Source: Jiangella alba (GTDB lineage: Bacteria; Actinomycetota; Actinomycetes; Jiangellales; Jiangellaceae). From it: a stretch of DNA of 64,000 nt. The notes beneath the pieces are model-generated. The model did no database searches. It saw only the letters and a program-made list of their open reading frames with translations, and had not been told where the DNA came from. The stretch covers positions 2,349,501 to 2,413,500 of the forward strand of contig NZ_FNUC01000003.1 in NCBI RefSeq assembly GCF_900106035.1, given 5' to 3'. This document shows, piece after piece, positions 8,372 to 17,217 of this stretch; position 1 is the first letter of the stretch, and each line of letters opens with the position of its first letter. Position numbers and translations under genes: made by a program.

Positions 8372-9167
8372 CCGGCCAGACGATCTCCGTCTCGAGCTTC
8401 GACGGGTCGCTGACCTGCGACGGGTCGTTGAGGTAGACGTCGTACGGCGCGCCGTTGAAGGCCAGCCCCTGTGCGCCGATCCACGCCTCGACCTCGCGGT
8501 AGGCCAGGCCGAGCTCCTCGTACGGGCCGGTGTGCCGGGTGACGGCGGCGAGGCCGCCGGGCGCGCGGTGCAGGCTGAAGCCGTCGGGCGCCGCGGACAG
8601 CCCGGCCACCGGCACGCACGCCTCGATCGTCCACGTGTCGTCGGCCAGTTCGAGGTACACCAGGCGCGGCGGGCCGTCGGGCCGCCCGCTCGCCGCCTGG
8701 ATGGCGGCGTACAGCCGGTGGTAGGCGACGGAGCTGGTCTCGGCCAGCGTGTCGAGCGTCGCCGGGTACGTGGTGCCGAGCACCTCGGCGGGCGCGGTGT
8801 CGCGGGTGCTGATCTGGTAAGCCATGACGGCTCCCTTCCGGATGAAGGTCTCGACACGGTCGAGCATGTGCCGATGACGGTCGATGCGCCGCTCGAGCAC
8901 CCGCCGGTAGTCGTCGAGGAGGTCGCGGACGCGGTCCGGGTCGGACTCGGCCAGCACCTCCCGGATCGACGACAGCGGCATGTCGAGCGAGCGCAGGGTG
9001 CCGATGACCCGAGCCGTCGCCGCCTGCTCCGGCGCGTAGTACCGATAGCCGGTGTCGGGGTCGACGTAGGCGGGGCGCAGCAGGCCGGTGTCGTCGTACA
9101 CCCGCAGCGCCTTGATGCTCAGCCACGTCAGCCGGGAGAACCGGCCGATCGGCAGCAGCTCGTCCAT
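8358..9167 (-). CDS. MerR-family regulator with GyrI-like effector-binding domain
   Basis: 269 residues. The N-terminal MerR winged helix (about 1-70: IGRFSRLTWLSIKALRVYDD, then DPDTGYRYY) is followed by a dimerisation coiled coil (about 75-115). A C-terminal AraC-effector-binding/GyrI-like domain, which binds small hydrophobic drugs in BmrR-type regulators, completes it. The ATG is chosen over an in-frame GTG 6 bases upstream because AGGAGG ends right before that GTG and 5 bases before the ATG. The promoter has the 19-bp spacer typical of MerR control, so it is probably autoregulated. No obvious drug pump adjoins it; the luciferase-like gene upstream on the same strand is a possible partner. 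Confidence 0.9.
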   Translation of the reverse strand: MDELLPIGRFSRLTWLSIKALRVYDDTGLLRPAYVDPDTGYRYYAPEQAATARVIGTLRSLDMPLSSIREVLAESDPDRVRDLLDDYRRVLERRIDRHRHMLDRVETFIRKGAVMAYQISTRDTAPAEVLGTTYPATLDTLAETSSVAYHRLYAAIQAASGRPDGPPRLVYLELADDTWTIEACVPVAGLSAAPDGFSLHRAPGGLAAVTRHTGPYEELGLAYREVEAWIGAQGLAFNGAPYDVYLNDPSQVSDPSKLETEIVWPVSRG

Positions 9168-9190
9168 CGTCACCTCCTCTCACGGAACGG

Positions 9191-9221
9191 AGCCTGGAGT
9201 CTTCCCCTGGGGACGAGTCAA
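9191..9221 (-). promoter_or_regulatory. MerR-type promoter with 19-bp spacer and CCCC/GGGG dyad
   Basis: On the minus strand TTGACT (9216-9221) and CAGGCT (9191-9196) are separated by exactly 19 bp, with TCCCC-A-GGGGA as a dyad in the middle. This long spacer is the hallmark of promoters twisted open by MerR proteins. It lies just before the MerR gene. Confidence 0.7.
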
Positions 9222-9226
9222 GCACC

Positions 9227-10105
9227 TCAGCGCAGCTTGGGGACGACCTCCAGCGCGAGCCGCTCGAACCGGTCCACGTCGGCGGGCAGCGGCCAGCCGA
9301 GGACGAACTCGGTGAAGCCGGCCGGCGCGTACCGGTCGACCAGCTCCTCCAGCCCGGCCGGGCCGGACAGTGCGTCGGTGCCGGCCCAGAGCAGCACCGA
9401 CCTGCGGATGGCGGACGGGTCGCGGCCGGCGGCCACGGCGAACTCGTCGACCCGGCGGCTCCAGTCCGCGGCCAGGGCGACGTTCTCGTCGAGGCTCGCG
9501 TCCGGGCGGCCGTTCGTGTTCCAGACGTCGGCCCGCTCGGCCGCCACCCGCAGCACGGTGGGCGCCTGCCCGCCGACGATCAGCGGCGGACGCGGCCGCT
9601 GCGCCGCGGGCGGGCCGGTGGGGAGGTCGCGGACGGTGTACCAGTCGCCCTCGAACGTGTACGGGCCGCCGCCGGCGCGCAGCACCTCGTCGAGGACGCG
9701 GACGTACTCGGGGTAGCGCGCCACCCGCTCCTTCACCGTCCATGGCGTGGTGCCGGTGGCGTGGTGGTCGACGTCCATGATGCCGGCGCCGATGCCCAGC
9801 TCCAGCCGCCCGCCGGACAGCTGGTCGACGGTGAGCGCCTCCTTCGCCAGCACGGCGGGCGCCCGCAGGATCGGGTTGCTGACCAGCGTGCCGACCCGCA
9901 CGGTGGACGTCGTCAGGGCGGCGGCGGTGGTCATGGTCCAGCCGTCCAGCCAGGGCGGCTCGGTGGCGAAGATGTTGCCGATGTGGTCGGGCAGGAACAG
10001 CTGGTCGAAGCCGAGCTGCTCGACCCGGCGGAACCGGTCGAGCAGCGTGGGCGCGTCGGCGTCGGGCAGAACGAGAACGCCGAAGCGGCGGGGGTGCGTC
10101 GTCAT
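9227..10105 (-). CDS. LLM-class (luciferase-like) flavin-dependent oxidoreductase
   Basis: 292 residues with the TIM-barrel pattern of F420/FMN-dependent LLM enzymes. Visible are FGVLVLP at strand 1, FDQLFLPDHIG, TVRVGTLVSNPILR and SGGRLELGIGAG (a phosphate/flavin-binding region). PPLIVGGQAPTVLRVAAERADVWN near the C-terminus resembles F420-dependent families. ATG at 10105 is preferred as the first codon of conserved sequence; an in-frame ATG 36 bases earlier would extend into the shared promoter region. It is divergent from an HxlR regulator, a very common pairing with redox enzymes. Substrate unknown. Confidence 0.85.
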   Translation of the reverse strand: MTTHPRRFGVLVLPDADAPTLLDRFRRVEQLGFDQLFLPDHIGNIFATEPPWLDGWTMTTAAALTTSTVRVGTLVSNPILRAPAVLAKEALTVDQLSGGRLELGIGAGIMDVDHHATGTTPWTVKERVARYPEYVRVLDEVLRAGGGPYTFEGDWYTVRDLPTGPPAAQRPRPPLIVGGQAPTVLRVAAERADVWNTNGRPDASLDENVALAADWSRRVDEFAVAAGRDPSAIRRSVLLWAGTDALSGPAGLEELVDRYAPAGFTEFVLGWPLPADVDRFERLALEVVPKLR

Positions 10106-10144
10106 GTCTCCGATCGTCGGCGCACACTTGCCGATGATCAAGTA

Positions 10145-10160
10145 CTGACTATATTGTCAG
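10145..10160. promoter_or_regulatory. Candidate HxlR operator between divergent genes
   Basis: CTGAC-TATATT-GTCAG is a 5-bp inverted repeat around an AT-only core in an otherwise GC-rich intergenic region, flanked by a looser GTAC/GTAC repeat. Position between the LLM gene and the HxlR gene suggests it controls both. Confidence 0.5.
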
Positions 10161-10192
10161 GTACCCACTATTCGGTAAGTATGGAGCGCGCG

Positions 10193-10531
10193 ATGGCCCG
10201 GAACCGGCCCTACACCTGCGGACTCGACGCCGCCATCGACGTCGTCGGCGGCAAGTGGAAGGCGACCATGCTCTGGACGCTGGAGGACCAGGGGCCGCTG
10301 CGCTTCGGTGAACTGCGCCGGCGCATCCCCGGCGTCACCGAGAAGATGCTGGTCCAGCAGCTGCGCGAGCTCGAGGCCGACGGCCTGGTGCACCGCGAGG
10401 CCTACCACCAGGTGCCGCCGAAGGTGGAGTACTCACTGACCGACTACGGCCGCACGCTCGAACTGGCGCTGCGGCCGCTGGGGGAGTGGGGGCACCAGAA
10501 CATGGCCCGCATCGAGGCGACCCACGCCTGA
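10193..10531 (+). CDS. HxlR-family winged-helix regulator
   Basis: 112-residue regulator. The family pattern is complete: RPYTCGLDAAIDVVGGKWK with C9, PLRFGELRRRIPGVTEKML as the recognition helix region, and YSLTDYGRTL in the wing. In several HxlR proteins the N-terminal Cys senses reactive aldehydes or oxidants; C9 is in that place. ATG at 10193 follows GGAG by 6 bases; an ATG 12 bases upstream is also possible. It is divergent from the luciferase-like oxidoreductase, likely its target, with a dyad in between. Confidence 0.88.
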   Translation: MARNRPYTCGLDAAIDVVGGKWKATMLWTLEDQGPLRFGELRRRIPGVTEKMLVQQLRELEADGLVHREAYHQVPPKVEYSLTDYGRTLELALRPLGEWGHQNMARIEATHA

Positions 10532-10583
10532 CCCCGCGAGCATCCCCACGGCGGAGGTCGTCTCCGCCGCGGCGCTGCTGCTC

Positions 10584-11786
10584 GTGCTGGCCGCCGCCGT
10601 CGTGCGCCCGTTCGGCTGGCCGGAGGCGGCGGTCGCGGTGCCCGCGGCGGCGCTCGTGGTCGCGACCGGAGCGATCTCGCTCGACCACCTCCGTGCCGAG
10701 ACCGACCGGCTGGGCGACGTCGTCGTGTTCCTGGCGGCGGTGCTGGTGCTGGCCCAGCTCTGCGACGACGACGGGCTGTTCCGCGCCTGCGGGGCGTGGC
10801 TGGCCCGGGGCACGGCCGCCCGCCCTCGCCGGCTGCTGGGCGGGGTGTTCGTGGCCGCCTCGGCGATCACCGTCGTGCTCAGCCTCGACGCCACCGTCGT
10901 GCTGCTGACCCCGGTGGTGTTCGCCACCGCGGCGCGGCTCGGGATGCGGCCGCGGCCGCACCTGTACGCCTGCACCCACCTGTCGAACACGGCGTCGCTG
11001 CTGCTGCCGGTCTCGAACCTGACCAACCTGCTCGCGTTCGCGGTCAGCGGGCTGACGTTCGCCCGGTTCGCGGCGCTGATGGCGCTGCCGTGGCTGGTGG
11101 CGGTCGCGGTGGAGTACCTGGTGTTCCGGCGCTTCTTCGGCACCGACCTCGACGCCGCGCCTCCGCCCGTCGTGGCCGGGGACACGCCCGAGCTGCCGGT
11201 GTTCACGCTGGTGACGCTCGCCGCCACGCTGGCCGGGTTCGTGCTGACGTCCGCGCTCGGCATCGGACCGGCCTGGGCGGCGTGGGCGGGCGCGCTGGTG
11301 CTCGCCGTCCGCGCCCTGGTCCGGCGCCGTACGACGTGGAGGCGGCTGCTGCGGTCGCTGTCGCTGCCGTTCCTGGCCTTCGTGCTGGCCCTGGGCATCG
11401 TGGTGCGGGCGGTCGTCGACAACGGGCTCGGGACGGCGCTGGGTGCGCTGGTCCCGTCCGGCACCGGCCTGCTCGCCCTGCTGGGCGTCGCGGTGCTGGC
11501 GGCGGTCCTGGCCAACGTGATCAACAACCTGCCGGCGGTCCTGGTGCTGCTGCCGCTGACCGTGCCGTCCGGTCCGGGCGCCGTGCTGGCGGTGCTGATC
11601 GGGGTCAACATCGGCCCGAACCTCACCTACGCTGGGTCCCTGGCCACCCTGCTGTGGCGGCGCGTCGTGCACGCCCACGACACCGAGGTGAGCCTGCGAG
11701 AGTTCACCACACTCGGCCTCGCCACCGTGCCCGCGTGCCTCGTCGCCACGGTGCTCGCGCTGTGGGTGTCACTGGCCGTGGCCTGA
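10584..11786 (+). CDS. ArsB/NhaD-family (SLC13-like) membrane transporter
   Basis: About 400 residues of almost continuous hydrophobic helices, with the ArsB-type pattern: VVVFLAAVLVLAQLCDDDGLF early, LDATVVLLTPVVFATA, then CTHLSNTASLLLPVSNLTN and NVINNLPAVLVLLPL. The NxxS/NxxxN re-entrant motifs are those of arsenite or anion permeases. The GTG start follows the HxlR stop by about 50 bases. No ATG/GTG exists further upstream in frame, so the N-terminus may be a little short or use a rare start. No arsenate reductase or ArsR of the arsenic type adjoins, so the substrate is open. Confidence 0.8.
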   Translation: MLAAAVVRPFGWPEAAVAVPAAALVVATGAISLDHLRAETDRLGDVVVFLAAVLVLAQLCDDDGLFRACGAWLARGTAARPRRLLGGVFVAASAITVVLSLDATVVLLTPVVFATAARLGMRPRPHLYACTHLSNTASLLLPVSNLTNLLAFAVSGLTFARFAALMALPWLVAVAVEYLVFRRFFGTDLDAAPPPVVAGDTPELPVFTLVTLAATLAGFVLTSALGIGPAWAAWAGALVLAVRALVRRRTTWRRLLRSLSLPFLAFVLALGIVVRAVVDNGLGTALGALVPSGTGLLALLGVAVLAAVLANVINNLPAVLVLLPLTVPSGPGAVLAVLIGVNIGPNLTYAGSLATLLWRRVVHAHDTEVSLREFTTLGLATVPACLVATVLALWVSLAVA

Positions 11787-11799
11787 GGAGGCGGAGCCG

Positions 11800-12330
11800 A
11801 TGCGCGTCGTGGTCTGGGTGGTCGAGGGCACCTGGCCGGCCTGCGTCGACGCCGCCCGTGTCTACGCGCCGCCGGACGCGGAGCCGGTGCTGCTGCACGT
11901 CACGCCGGCCGACCTGTCCGGCGCCGCGCACGGCGCGTTCGCGGGCCTGCTCGGACGCGGCCGGGCCGACCTCGACCCGGGCAGCCGGCTGGAGGACCTC
12001 GCGGCCCGCTCCGCGCAGCGGCTGCTGGCTGCCGCGGCACAGCGGCTGGGCCGGCCGTGCACCCGGGTGGCGCGCACCGGCCGGGTGGAGCAGGAGGTGG
12101 TGATGGCCGCCGGCGGCGCCGGCCTGCTGGTCCTGGCCCGCGACGGCGACCTGGCCCACCTCGGCCCGCACAGCCTCGGACCCGCCAGCCGGTTCGTCGT
12201 CGACCACGCCCCGTGCCCCGTCCTGCTGGTCTGGCCGGAAGCCGCGCCCGGCGCCGGCACGCTGCCACCCCCGCCACCACCCCCGCCGCACCCGCCCGGT
12301 CGCCCTAGTCGCGGTCGCGGAAGGCGCTGA
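11800..12330 (+). CDS. Universal stress protein (UspA-like) with proline-rich tail
   Basis: 176 residues. A single Usp domain covers about 1-145: RVVVWVVEGTWPACVDAA, and LLVLARDGD with SRFVVDHAPCPVLLVW as the last strand. A low-complexity tail of eight prolines and Arg/Gly-rich residues follows. The ATP-binding G-x2-G-x9-G(S/T) motif is not cleanly conserved. It starts 13 bases after the transporter stop with SD GAGGAGG in between, so the two are probably co-transcribed. The tail is encoded in the overlap with the convergent MFS gene, so it may be a product of that overlap rather than selected sequence. Confidence 0.8.
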   Translation: MRVVVWVVEGTWPACVDAARVYAPPDAEPVLLHVTPADLSGAAHGAFAGLLGRGRADLDPGSRLEDLAARSAQRLLAAAAQRLGRPCTRVARTGRVEQEVVMAAGGAGLLVLARDGDLAHLGPHSLGPASRFVVDHAPCPVLLVWPEAAPGAGTLPPPPPPPPHPPGRPSRGRGRR

Positions 12331-13492
12331 GCAGCGCCGGCAGCGCGACCAGCAGCGCGATCAGCCGGATCGCGCCGGCCAGCGGGTACGGCGCGCGCAG
12401 CCCGAACGCGTGCGCGACGACGCCGCTGAGCAGGGCGCCGGCGGGGATCAGGCCCCAGCCGACGAGGCGGTGGACGCCCATGACACGGCCGAGCAGGTCC
12501 GGCGGCACCAGCCGCTGCCGCAGGCCGATGCCGACCAGGTTCCAGAGCGTCACGCCCAGGCCGGTGGCCGCCAGCAGCGACCCGAGCACGACGGCGCCCG
12601 GCGCGAGCCCGATGGCGGCCACGGCGACGGCGTTGACGGCGAGGGCGGCGAGCAGGACCGTCCGGTCGCCGAGCCCGCGCAGCAGCCACGGCCCGGCCAC
12701 CCCGCCGGCCAGCGACCCGGCCGCCGCCGTCGCCAGCAGCAGGCCGAATCCGCGCGTCGACACCCCCAGCTCCGACGTCGCCAGCAGCACCAGCGTGGCG
12801 TTGCCGAGCTGGAAGCAGAACGTGTTGACGGCGGCCAGCAGCGTCAGCGTCCGCAACAGCCGGTGCGCCGCCAGCCAGCGCAGCCCGGCCGCGATCTCCG
12901 CCCGCAGCGACGACGCAGCGCGCGGCGCGGCCGTGTCCCGTGGCGCCCGCAGGGTCGCCAGCAGCGCCGCCGCCACCGTCAGGACCACCGCGTCGGCCCC
13001 GAACGGCAGCCCGGCGGCGACGGCGAACAGCAGGCTGCCCAGCGGCGGCCCGGCGAACTGCTGCCCGATGACGGCGATGGTCTGCTGGTAGCCGTTGGCC
13101 GACGGCAGCCGCTCCGGCGTGACCAGCGATGGCAGCAGCGCCTGCGCCGCCGTCCCCGTCACCACCTGACAGGCGCCCAGCCCGAACGCCAGCGCCGCCA
13201 GTCCGGCCACGCCCAGCCGGCCGGACGCCACCAGCACGGAGGCCGCCGCCGCGAGCGCTGCCTGCGCCGCGACCCCGCGCGTCAGCAGGGCGGCCCGGTC
13301 GTGCCGGTCGACCAGCGCGCCGGCGGGCAGCGAGAACAGCAGCCACGGCAGGTAGGTGGCCGCGGCGACGACGGAGACCAGCCGCGGGTCGCGGGTCAGC
13401 GTCGCCGCCAGCAGCGGCACGGCCGCCGCGAACACGCCGTCGCCGGCGGTGGTGAGGCTGGTGGCGGCGGCGAAGCGGCGGTAGCGGGACAC
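12305..13492 (-). CDS. MFS drug-exporter-like transporter
   Basis: 395 residues, 10-12 predicted helices, in the enterobactin-exporter/MFS_3 style. A conserved motif A-like loop is visible in AGALVDRHDRAALLTR between helices 2 and 3, with GTAAQALLPSLVTPERLPSAN in the middle loop. The GTG start (VSRYRRFAAATSLTTAGDG) is chosen because it begins the first helix and leaves room for the operator shared with the divergent ArsR gene. The frame stays open far upstream across the regulator gene, but that extension is antisense and unlikely to be translated. The 3' end overlaps the Usp gene by 26 bp. Likely repressed by the adjacent ArsR protein. Confidence 0.85.
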   Translation of the reverse strand: MSRYRRFAAATSLTTAGDGVFAAAVPLLAATLTRDPRLVSVVAAATYLPWLLFSLPAGALVDRHDRAALLTRGVAAQAALAAAASVLVASGRLGVAGLAALAFGLGACQVVTGTAAQALLPSLVTPERLPSANGYQQTIAVIGQQFAGPPLGSLLFAVAAGLPFGADAVVLTVAAALLATLRAPRDTAAPRAASSLRAEIAAGLRWLAAHRLLRTLTLLAAVNTFCFQLGNATLVLLATSELGVSTRGFGLLLATAAAGSLAGGVAGPWLLRGLGDRTVLLAALAVNAVAVAAIGLAPGAVVLGSLLAATGLGVTLWNLVGIGLRQRLVPPDLLGRVMGVHRLVGWGLIPAGALLSGVVAHAFGLRAPYPLAGAIRLIALLVALPALLSAFRDRD

Positions 13493-13532
13493 GACGGCGA
13501 TGGTCGCGGCGGGCGGTCGCGGTCGCGCACCC

Positions 13533-13549
13533 TGTAGCGCTCTGCTACA
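13533..13549. promoter_or_regulatory. Inverted repeat operator between MFS and ArsR genes
   Basis: TGTAGC-GCTCT-GCTACA is a perfect 6-bp dyad 11 bases before the ArsR start, in the divergent promoter region. It is the size and shape of ArsR-type operators for this group of regulator/exporter pairs. Confidence 0.6.
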
Positions 13550-13559
13550 TAGTGGGACC

Positions 13560-14588
13560 ATGGCACTGACTGTCGAGCTGGGCGTCGACGAGCTCGCCGC
13601 CACCCGGTTCGCGGTGTCGGCGCTGTCCGAGACGGTGGCCGCGCTGCAGCAACTGGCCGGGCACGACCGCCAGGCCGTGCACGAGCGTTGGCTGCGCTGG
13701 GCCCGCGCCGAGCTCGCGGACGCGCCGCTGTCGCTGCCGCTGACCTGGCCGCTGCTGTTCAACGACACCCCCGGCTGGCCGGAGTTCCTGGTCCCGGCGC
13801 CGGCCGGGCCGGGCGGCGACATCGACGACGACCTCGCGGTGCTGTGCCGCACACCGCCGGAGAGCGTGCGGGCGAACCTGCGGCGGCGCTTCGGAGCGAC
13901 GCCGCCGGCCGCCGTCGCGGACCTCGCCGCGCATCCGGAGCAGGGACTGGCCGAGCTGGCCGCCGAGCTGTGCGCCGCCCACGACCGCCTGATCGCGCCG
14001 CACTGGCCGCGCCTGCGCGCCGTCCTCGAGGCCGACGTCGCGTACCGGGCCCGGCGGCTGGCCCGCGGGGGAGCGGCCGCACTCTTCGCCGGCCTGCACC
14101 CGGACCTGAGCTGGCGCGACGGCCGGCTGCGCCTCGGCGGCGACCGCTGGCGCGAGGACTCCGCCGTCGACCGCGGTCCGGGCGGCCTGGTGCTCATGCC
14201 GGTGGCGCTGGGGTCGGCGTACGTGCTGATCAAGCGGCGCACGTCGACCCAGACCACGGTGCGCTACCCGGCCCGCGGTGTCGGCGCGCTGTGGAGCGTG
14301 CGGCTCGGCGCGCGGCCGTCCGGCGCCACTGTCCGGCTGCTCGGCCGGGCCCGCGCCGACCTCCTCGACGCGCTGCGCTTGCCCGCGTCGACCACCGACC
14401 TCGCCCGCGGCCTCGGCGTCACGCCCAGCGCCGTCGGCCAGCACCTGCGGGTGCTGCGCGAGAACGGGCTGGTGGCGGGCGAGCGGCACGGCCGGTCCGT
14501 CCTCTACCGCACGACGGCGCTCGGCGCGGCGCTGGCGGGCTCCCCGTATGCTGATGAGGAGGCGGTCGGTAAGGAGGTGCGCTCATGA
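13560..14588 (+). CDS. ArsR-family regulator with N-terminal DUF5937-like domain
   Basis: 342 residues. A long N-terminal domain (about 1-255) of the DUF5937 type, with the pattern ELAATRFAVSALSETVAALQQL near the start, precedes a C-terminal ArsR winged helix. The helix runs about 260-330: LGVTPSAVGQHLRVLRENGL and ERHGRSVLYR. No metal-site cysteines are present, so sensing is by the N-terminal domain, not by metal. Divergent from the MFS exporter with a dyad between them, so it probably represses that pump and itself. ATGA overlap couples it to the Uma2 gene downstream. Confidence 0.88.
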   Translation: MALTVELGVDELAATRFAVSALSETVAALQQLAGHDRQAVHERWLRWARAELADAPLSLPLTWPLLFNDTPGWPEFLVPAPAGPGGDIDDDLAVLCRTPPESVRANLRRRFGATPPAAVADLAAHPEQGLAELAAELCAAHDRLIAPHWPRLRAVLEADVAYRARRLARGGAAALFAGLHPDLSWRDGRLRLGGDRWREDSAVDRGPGGLVLMPVALGSAYVLIKRRTSTQTTVRYPARGVGALWSVRLGARPSGATVRLLGRARADLLDALRLPASTTDLARGLGVTPSAVGQHLRVLRENGLVAGERHGRSVLYRTTALGAALAGSPYADEEAVGKEVRS

Positions 14589-15100
14589 AGACGCTGGAGC
14601 TGCCCGACGTCGTCGAGTGGACCCCCGAGGTGCTGGAGCGGTTGTCGCCGGAGTTCCGGTACGAGGTACGGGAAGGAAATCTTGTCGTGATGGCCGCGGC
14701 CATGCGTCCCTGGCATGCGGACGTCCAGTCCCGGGTACGGAACCTCCTGGTGGACCGGGGCGGCCCCACCTACATCGAGCAGGGCGTGATCCTGCCCGAC
14801 GGCGAGATCCGCACCTGCGATGTCGGCGTCTTCGCCCGTCCTCCCTCCGGGAAGAGCGCTTACCATCCCGCCGCTGACTTCGCCCTTCTGGTCGAGGTGG
14901 TCTCCGACGGATCGCGCCGGGAAGACCGAGAGGTCAAGCCGCGCCTCTATGCCGCCGCAGGGGTGCCGGAATATTGGCGCATCGAGGAAGACACCGACGG
15001 CGAGGCGGTCGTCTACCAGTATCGGCTGGCTCGTCTGACCGACGGCCCGGCCACGTACGTCGAGACCCGCGTGACGACGCTCACCACACTCGAGAGCTGA
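14585..15100 (+). CDS. Uma2-family protein (PD-(D/E)xK nuclease fold)
   Basis: 171 residues of the Uma2/DUF820 family. The nuclease-fold core is visible as D79 (TCDVGVFA), E104 (LLVEVVSDGS) and K118 (REVKPRLYAAAGVPEYW), so the predicted active site is intact. The biological role of this abundant family is unclear; many copies occur in cyanobacteria and actinobacteria. SD TAAGGAGG 9 bases upstream; the ATG overlaps the ArsR stop. Base composition around 14.65-14.95 kb is slightly less GC-rich than neighbours, compatible with more recent acquisition. Confidence 0.85.
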   Translation: MKTLELPDVVEWTPEVLERLSPEFRYEVREGNLVVMAAAMRPWHADVQSRVRNLLVDRGGPTYIEQGVILPDGEIRTCDVGVFARPPSGKSAYHPAADFALLVEVVSDGSRREDREVKPRLYAAAGVPEYWRIEEDTDGEAVVYQYRLARLTDGPATYVETRVTTLTTLES

Positions 15101-15156
15101 CGCTTGGCACCAGTTGCCGACGCCGGGGCCGGCGAGCCGCCGGTTGAATCGACCGC

Positions 15157-17217
15157 ATGCCCCTGATCCGTATCGGCATCGACACCGGCGGCACGTTCAC
15201 CGACGTCGTCGCCGTCGACGAGGAGACCGGCCGGCAGGCGAGCACGAAGACGCCGTCGACGCCGGCCGACCCGGCCGAGGGGTTCATGGCCGGTGTGCAC
15301 AAGATCCTGGCGCTGCTCGACGCGCGCGGCGAGGATGTCGCCGCCGTCGTGCACGGCACCACGGTCGCGACGAACCGGCTGCTGGAGGGGAAGGTCGGCG
15401 ACCTCGGCTTCGTCACGACCGAGGGGTACGCGCACGTGCTGGAGATCGCCCGGCAGTCGGTGCCGGACGGCTACGGCAACAGCTACTTCTGGGTGAAGCC
15501 GCCGCGCATCGTCCCGGCCGACCTCGTCCGCGCCGTCGGCGGGCGGCTGGCCTTCGACGGCGGCGAACTCCGGCCGTTCAGCGAGCCCGACGCCGTCGCC
15601 GCCGCCCGGTTCTTCCGCGACCGCGGCATCACCGCCATCGGCGTCTGCTTCCTGCACTCCTACGCCAACCCGGAGCACGAGCTGCGCATGCGCGACGTGC
15701 TCGCGCGGGAGCACCCGGACGCCGTCGTGTCCATCTCGGCGGAGGTGCTGCGGGAGTACCGCGAGTACGAGCGCAGCGTGACGACGCTGGTCGACGCCGC
15801 GGTGAAGCCGAGCATCGCCCGTTACGTCGGCACCATCGCGGCCCGCCTCGCCGAGGTCGCCGCGGACGTCCCGTTCTACGTGATGAAGTCCAACGGCGGC
15901 GTGCTGTCGGCCGACGAGGTGGCCCGGCAGCCGATCTCGACGGTGCTGTCCGGCCCGGCGGCAGGCGCGCTCGGCGCCGCGGTGGTCGCCGGGGCGGCCG
16001 GCTTCGGCAGCGTCCTCACCCTCGACGGCGGCGGCACCTCCACCGACGTCGCGGTCGTCGTCGACGGGCACCCGGCGCTGACGACGGAGGGCAGTGTCGG
16101 CGCCTACCCGAGCAAGATCCCGATGATCGACGTCGTCACCGTCGGCGCCGGCGGCGGGTCGGTGGCCTGGCTCAGTCCGGAGGGGACGCTCAAGGTCGGG
16201 CCGCGCTCGGCCGGCGCCGACCCCGGCCCGCTCTGCTACGGCGCGGGCGGCACCGAGCCGACCGTCACCGACGCGCACCTGCTGCTCGGCCGCATCCCGC
16301 CGCACCTGCTCGGCGGCGAGATCCCGCTGGACGTCGCGGCCGCGCGGGACGGCATCGCGGCGCTGGCCGCGTCGCTCGGGCTGAGCCCCGAACGCTGCGC
16401 CGAGGGGATCCTGGAGATCTCCGCGTGGAACCAGGCCAACGCGCTACGCCAGATCACCGTCACCCGCGGGCTGGACGTCCGCGACTTCCACCTGGTCAGC
16501 TTCGGCGGGTCCGGGTCGCTGCTGGCCTGCCGGCTGGTGGACGTGCTCGGCCTGGCCGGCGTGCTGGTGCCGCCCGACCCCGGCAACCTGTCCGCGTACG
16601 GGCTGCTCACCGTCGACGTGCGCAACGACTACGTGCGCACGGCGGTCGCCCGGCACGCCGTGCTCGACCCGGACGCCGTCGGCGCGACCTTCGCGGAGCT
16701 CGCCGCGGAAGCGGACGCCGCGTTGAAACGGGAGGGCTTCGCCGCGGGACAGCGGCGGTTCCTGCGCACGGCCGACCTGCGCTACTTCGGCCAGGCCTAC
16801 GAGGTGCGCGTCGACGTGCCGGACGGGCCGGTGACGGCGGCGCTCGCCGACACCGTCGCCGCCGCGTTCCACGCCGCGCACCGGCGGCTCTACGGCTACG
16901 ACTTCGCCGGCGACGCCCGCCAGGAGGTCGAGTGGGTGAACCTGCGGGTGACGGGGGTGGGGCCGATCGCGCGGCCCGCGCTGCGCTCCGCCGGGCCCGG
17001 CCGCGGCGCGGCGCCGCGCACCACCCGCCGCGTCGACTTCGGCGCCGGCTGGACCGACACCCCGATCCACGACCGCGCCGCGCTGGGCGCCGGCGACACC
17101 GTCACCGGGCCGGCCGTCGTCGAGGAGTTCGGCTCCACCGTCCCGGTCCACCCGGGCTTCCGCGCCGTCGTCGACGCGCACGCGAACCTGCTGATCACCC
17201 GGGAGGACGCCCCGTGA
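15157..17217 (+). CDS. Hydantoinase/oxoprolinase family subunit A (HyuA-type)
   Basis: 686 residues. N-terminal Hydant_A_N domain starts with the nucleotide-binding RIGIDTGGTFTDVVA (5-19). A central hydantoinase A actin-like ATPase domain follows, with TLDGGGTSTDVAVV and GAGGGSVAW. The family includes ATP-dependent N-methylhydantoinase, 5-oxoprolinase and acetone/acetophenone carboxylases, all of which activate a carbonyl by phosphorylation. Substrate cannot be assigned. It overlaps the B subunit gene by 4 bp. The start has no clear SD; TTGAAT 7 bases upstream may be a leaderless -10. Confidence 0.9.
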   Translation: MPLIRIGIDTGGTFTDVVAVDEETGRQASTKTPSTPADPAEGFMAGVHKILALLDARGEDVAAVVHGTTVATNRLLEGKVGDLGFVTTEGYAHVLEIARQSVPDGYGNSYFWVKPPRIVPADLVRAVGGRLAFDGGELRPFSEPDAVAAARFFRDRGITAIGVCFLHSYANPEHELRMRDVLAREHPDAVVSISAEVLREYREYERSVTTLVDAAVKPSIARYVGTIAARLAEVAADVPFYVMKSNGGVLSADEVARQPISTVLSGPAAGALGAAVVAGAAGFGSVLTLDGGGTSTDVAVVVDGHPALTTEGSVGAYPSKIPMIDVVTVGAGGGSVAWLSPEGTLKVGPRSAGADPGPLCYGAGGTEPTVTDAHLLLGRIPPHLLGGEIPLDVAAARDGIAALAASLGLSPERCAEGILEISAWNQANALRQITVTRGLDVRDFHLVSFGGSGSLLACRLVDVLGLAGVLVPPDPGNLSAYGLLTVDVRNDYVRTAVARHAVLDPDAVGATFAELAAEADAALKREGFAAGQRRFLRTADLRYFGQAYEVRVDVPDGPVTAALADTVAAAFHAAHRRLYGYDFAGDARQEVEWVNLRVTGVGPIARPALRSAGPGRGAAPRTTRRVDFGAGWTDTPIHDRAALGAGDTVTGPAVVEEFGSTVPVHPGFRAVVDAHANLLITREDAP

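Noticed and set aside
13493-14257. N-terminal extension of the MFS transporter
   Set aside because: The frame is open but runs antisense through the ArsR gene and its operator; the first transmembrane helix begins right after the GTG at 13492.
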